64,000 bases of DNA, taken from assembly GCA_963978545.1 (NCBI GenBank), contig OZ021724.1, forward strand, positions 102,689,523 to 102,753,522. Direction: 5' to 3'. Below, one piece after another: positions 59,894-64,000 of the stretch. Source of the stretch: Linyphia triangularis. Taxonomy: Eukaryota; Arthropoda; Arachnida; Araneae; Linyphiidae. Every line of letters begins with the position of its first letter. Positions within the stretch are counted from its first letter, which is position 1. Both the position numbers and the translations under genes were made by a program. A model generated the notes under the pieces. It was given only the letters and a program-made list of their open reading frames with translations, was not told the origin of the DNA and searched no databases.

Positions 59894-60072
59894 GGTTGGT
59901 TGTTTTCTGATTATCTGGCGCCGTCAGCAACACGAGGGCTATAATGCGCCGAAACACTCGTCATTAGACAAGCCAACATACATTTACAAACACCCATTTC
60001 TAACACGGGACTCGGAACCCGCAACCTCGCGGTCTAGAAGCCAGCACGCTAACCACTATACCGTTTGGTCGG
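59894..60072 (-). mobile_element. tRNA-derived SINE S1 (B box with extra C)
   Basis: The minus-strand B box is GGTTCCGAGTCC. I could not find a clean target duplication, so the edges may be altered. Confidence 0.8.
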
Positions 60073-60261
60073 CAAACACACTCGGGAATACTAAAAACGG
60101 TTCAAGATCAATACAAAATTATTTTTATGTAAAAATTCTTTTATACAGATTGTAAAAGATAGTCACAAAAATAATTTAAAAGTTATAGGTTTACAGTCGA
60201 TTTCAGGGCTCCCTAAAATCATGGGCCCCGGGCCTTGTGAGCCTAGGCGATGATCAGGGAG

Positions 60262-60629
60262 TGACAGAACCTGGAAATCAGGGAAATGTCGGGAAGTTTT
60301 CTAATTCTGAAAACATCAGGGACATTTTTCTATTGTTTTGAAGGTACCTTACCCCGTTCATTTGTACTTTGGCGCCATTTTCCTGTAGAATTGTGGTAAT
60401 CGTTAAAAGTTTCATGTTACGATATAATTTAAACTTTCGTTTCGGCTAAAACTATTTTTTTTAAAAATGGACATATAATCTCCTTTGGTATAAATTTTCT
60501 ATCTGATCTACATACCTGGAAAAATCGTGGAAATTTGAAAAAAAGTTTTCCATGAAGTCAGAGAATTTCTTAAAAAACACATCAGGGAAATCAGGGAACT
60601 GTTTTCCCTGTATTTTGCGGCCACCCTGT
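60262..60629. mobile_element. Repeat family V, copy 3
   Basis: GACAGAACCTGGAAATCAGG start and GCGGCCACCCTGTATT end, with CAGGGA-type repeats in between. Confidence 0.65.
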
Positions 60630-61050
60630 ATTAGTGTTTGTGCCCTGAACCCCTGCTTTTATAAGTCGAGCCCTGCGTATAGCCCTTGCGCAAAGAAAAC
60701 TTGATGAGCATAAGTAGCTCTCATCCCTCCTCGTCTTCAGTTCCTTTGGGCAGATCACGTGCCTTGGTGTTGCCGTAATCAGTGTGGCCCTTAAATGGAA
60801 AGGCGCTCCGCCAGCGCAACCACAAAGAGCTGCCCTTTGTGTGTTGTTACTAAAAGCCGGAAGAGGACACTCAGCGGCTCTCGTTTAATAAAAGGGTTTG
60901 CTGGATACCCACGCGCTCGCTGAAGGAACTGATTACGCTGGAGTGTGTGTGCAGTGGGTTAACATGTCTCTAGGTTATTTTTATTTTATTTTTTTAATCA
61001 TCTTTTCTCTAGAATGACAGTGCAGTGGCGGGTTTTGTGGGTTTGGCGAA
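60630..61050. other. GC-richer stretch of unknown nature
   Basis: 60640-60960 is more balanced in base composition than its surroundings and shares nothing with other repeats here. No reading frame with credible splice sites was found. Confidence 0.35.
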
Positions 61051-61059
61051 GTGTGTTTT

Positions 61060-62285
61060 GTACATCGATATAGATAAACAACTGGATAGACTGCTTTGAT
61101 GTCAATGCAAAGGAGAAAAACGCGCCGGTGGTTGATAACATGGTGGGATGATTAACTTTAACTGCTGTATGCGGTCTGACAGACCGCGGGTCATTTTTTG
61201 TAGAATGCTTCCATCCCCTAAAATATTTCATCTTTGACTTTTATATTAATTTTTCTGATACTAAGTTTCTTAAACTTTAAACTGATGTTCACCAATTTGT
61301 TTGGCGCAGTATGGACAGTATATTGCTCTTGAGCCACAAACCACCCAACCACAGCATTTAAAGGTTAACCAATCACAGTCCACATTTATAGTTGGATGGA
61401 AATGCGAAAAACTTTGTAAAGTGCTAGAGTTGATATTTTTTTGCACATTATTACTAATTAGGGTCTACTATTGACATTTCTGCTGTGTACAACCCAAAAT
61501 TTTATTTTCAATCCTCGGCAATCCGTATTTTTTATCCCACCAATTGCATCTGGCAATGGCTTCATTTTCCCAGCTTTAAGAAGTCTATCCAGTTGTTTAT
61601 CTATATCGATGTATAGATCCATCGATGTAGATAAACAACTGGATAGACTGCTCCGATGTCAATGCAAGGAGAAAAACGCGCCGGTGGTTGTTGATGATGG
61701 GTGGACGATTAACCAATCACAGTTCACATTTATAGTTAAATGGGAAAGCGAGAAACCTTGTAAAGTGCTAGAGTAGATATTTTTTTGCACATTATTACTA
61801 ATTAGGGTCTACTACTGACATTTCTGCTGTGTACAACCCAAAATTTTATTTTCAATCCTCGGCAATCCGTATTTTCTATCCCACCAACGGCATCTGGCAA
61901 TGGCTTCATTTACCCAGCTTTAAGAAGTCTATCCAGTTGTTTATCTATATCGATGTATAGATCAACAACTGAATAGACTGCTTAACGCTGGAAAAACGAA
62001 GCCATTGCCAGATCGTTGGGTAGACAAATAAATGCGGATTGCCGAGGATTGAAAATAAAATCTTGGGTTGTTACACAGCAGAGCTGTCAATAGTAGACCC
62101 TAATTAGTAATAATGTGCAAAAAAATATCAACTCTAGCACTTTACAAGGTTTCTCGCATTCCCACCCAACTATAAATGTGAACTGTGATTGGTTAATCAT
62201 CTACCCATCATCATCAACCAACGGCGCGTTTTTCCACTTGCATGGACATAGGAGCAGTATATCCAGTTGTTTATCTATATCGACG
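61060..62285. repeat. Cluster of three MITE family R copies
   Basis: CATCGATATAGATAAACAAC at 61064, GATGTAGATAAACAACTGG at 61624 and ATCAACAACTGAATAGACTG near 61962 each begin a copy, and CCAGTTGTTTATCTATATCG closes them near 61591-61610, 61930 and 62260. Neighbouring copies alternate in orientation and abut at ATCGATGTATAGATC. Confidence 0.8.
61151..61366. mobile_element. TTAA-flanked element W, single unit
   Basis: TTAACTGCTGTATGCGGTC to ACAGCATTTAAAGGTTAA, nested in the first family R copy. Confidence 0.75.
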
Positions 62286-62467
62286 GTTTTGTAGAGGTCC
62301 TCCCCCCCCCCCTCCTAACTCTGAAATGACGTAATGGCGTAACAGTAAGAGACAAAAAAAGGTTAGTTGTTTGGTTAGTTTCACCGACATATTTTTGTGC
62401 ACAATAACAGCTAATCAGGGACCTACAGCTTAATGTGGATTCCGAACCACAACGAACATCCATGCCT

Positions 62468-63432
62468 GGAACAGTACGCAAATAAAAAAATCCGAACGAT
62501 GGCTATATCTTGTATTCATACTGATGAAATAACAAAAGTTAAGTACCGTTGGAAATCGTGGAAAGTCTTAATTAATTGTAAATATTTTTTTTTTAATCAT
62601 GAGGGGTCAACTACTTATTAAAACTAAACCAAACTTTAAAAAATTCAATGGCAACCCCATAATATTATATCATATTTAAATTTAGAATCCACAAAAATGT
62701 TTAAATGCCAAATTTCACAATTTTCCAATGAGTGGTTAGTAATTTCAATGATGTCCAAAAAATGATAAATTATTGTTAAAAAGAAAATTTGTTTTTTTAG
62801 TCATAAATTCTTATATAGTTAATGCGTATTAGCAATTTTTATTTCAAAGGATAGTTTGTTTAAGGCCAAACATAAATAAGATGCAACTTTTGTATTGAAC
62901 AGTTTTTTAATAATTATTAATGAATAAAACGAGTTTTAAATTTTTTTAAATAGAATTTTTTTTTTTGCAATAGAATCTTCATAGTCGAAAACCCCTCCAG
63001 AATTTTTTTCATTCCGTTTTGACTTTTGGTTCTCGATATTTTAGCAAAAATGTAAAAAAAGCTCACTTTAAGGGACCGTGTATTAGATTACGTCTTGAAG
63101 CATGCTAAACGTTCGATTCTTCCCCGCGATAAAGAAATTTGCCCACAAAATCGTCCAAAACATTTTCGCTCACTAGTAACGTGTTCCTCAACATAATAAA
63201 CTGAAATTTGATATCTAGGGTAAACGATCTATTCTTAATCGAATGAAATCGTAAAAAAATAAGGGTTCGTATTGAAATTTTTAAAGATAGAGTTCAATTG
63301 ACTTAGTATACAGCCCCCAAAGAAAAATAAATTGCATTTGAAATATAGAAAATCGTAAACAAAACATTTTGGTGCAAACCGCAAGATTCTACGATAATTA
63401 GAACCGAAGATATAACCATCGTACGGATTTTT

Positions 63433-63462
<30 letters not shown>
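62468..63462. mobile_element. Element T1, copy 2 (opposite orientation)
   Basis: GAACGATGGCTATATCTT at the left is mirrored by AAGATATAACCATCGTACGG at the right. The interior matches the reverse complement of 30306-31852. A 30-bp T run is near the right end. Confidence 0.65.
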
Positions 63463-63466
<4 letters not shown>

Positions 63467-63599
63467 GTAATGCACCTTTGAGATGCAAAGCCAAAACGCT
63501 AACCTCACTGCTAATCAGATGGGCCCATGAAAAGGCAACACATGCAATAGAAGGAAAGAACTTGATTTTGCAAACCATACTTTTGTGCAAATGTTTTCT

Positions 63600-63668
63600 A
63601 CGTAAACACCCGTTAACACGAAGTCGATGAGGCGCTGAAATCGTTTACGTTAACCGAATTTCGTGTTG
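63600..63668. repeat. Fragment of a pogo/Tigger-type MITE
   Basis: CGTTAACACGAAGTCGATGA and GTTTACGTTAACCGAATTTC resemble 57595-57760. It is cut by the SINE that follows. Confidence 0.5.
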
Positions 63669-63680
63669 AACGAATAACCC

Positions 63681-63860
63681 GCCGACCAGACGGTGTAGTG
63701 GTTAGCGTGCTAGCTTCTGGACCGCGAGGTTGCGGGTTCCGAGTCCCGTGTTAGGCATGGGTGTTTGTAAATGTATGTTGGCTTGTCTAATGACGAATGT
63801 TTCGGCGCATTATAGCCCTCGTGTTGCTGACGGCGCCAGATAATCTGAAAACAACCAACC
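63681..63860 (+). mobile_element. tRNA-derived SINE S1 (B box with extra C)
   Basis: The 12-bp duplication AACGAATAACCC lies at 63669-63680 and 63861-63872. B box GGTTCCGAGTCC. Confidence 0.9.
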
Positions 63861-64000
63861 AACGAATAACCCCTTGGTACCCCTTATTTTCACACAAAAA
63901 TATAAATTTTCTGTTTTGTGCGTGTTTATAATCTTTAAAACCGTCTCCTTATTCCGGCAAGTTTTTTAAATGATCCGATAGCTACAATTTAAAAAAAAAA

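Overview
This is an AT-rich animal nuclear window. It has very long introns, and no prokaryotic gene density, operons or phage genes. The repeat types (tRNA-derived SINEs, Helitrons, hAT, piggyBac-like, pogo/Tigger-like and mariner-like elements, Gypsy-type solo LTRs, long TA runs) suggest an arthropod, perhaps a chelicerate. The taxon is inference only.

One host gene can be supported. Six plus-strand exons at 86-210, 4621-4663, 9972-10317, 17498-17633, 24902-25228 and 36351-36410 join with matching intron phases and consensus AG/GT borders. They make one open frame of 1037 nt (about 345 codons). It is an internal piece of a larger protein: neither the start nor the stop codon lies here. The piece is polar, Ser/Arg-rich and then Glu-rich. 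I could not assign it to a family. The five introns are 4.4 to 11.1 kb long and are mostly transposon debris. No exon was recognised after 36410, so the last 27.6 kb is either a giant intron or intergenic.

Layout. 0-4.6 kb: palindromic MITEs, a piggyBac-like MITE carrying a SINE, and a dead mariner-like transposon. 4.7-10 kb: an almost homogeneous 208-bp tandem array, a large palindrome with a TA run, and a 650-bp TTTA-type array. 10.3-24.9 kb: TTAA-flanked elements, hAT-like elements, fold-back MITEs and a Helitron with an internal minisatellite. 25-41 kb: four solo LTRs, a second Helitron type, two Helitrons with 148-bp internal arrays, and a third Helitron type. 41-64 kb: dense nested SINE, piggyBac-like, Helitron, hAT and pogo insertions.

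Many insertions can be read exactly, because target-site duplications or unoccupied paralogous sites occur in the same window. Three cases stand out: a SINE split by a later 342-bp insertion; a TTAA element inside a Helitron whose sister copies keep the empty TTAA; and a two-copy local duplication with a SINE in one copy and a piggyBac-like element at its junction. Nothing here looks like a new defence or metabolic system. The interest lies in the transposon archaeology, a SINE subfamily marked in its B box, and the unassigned gene.
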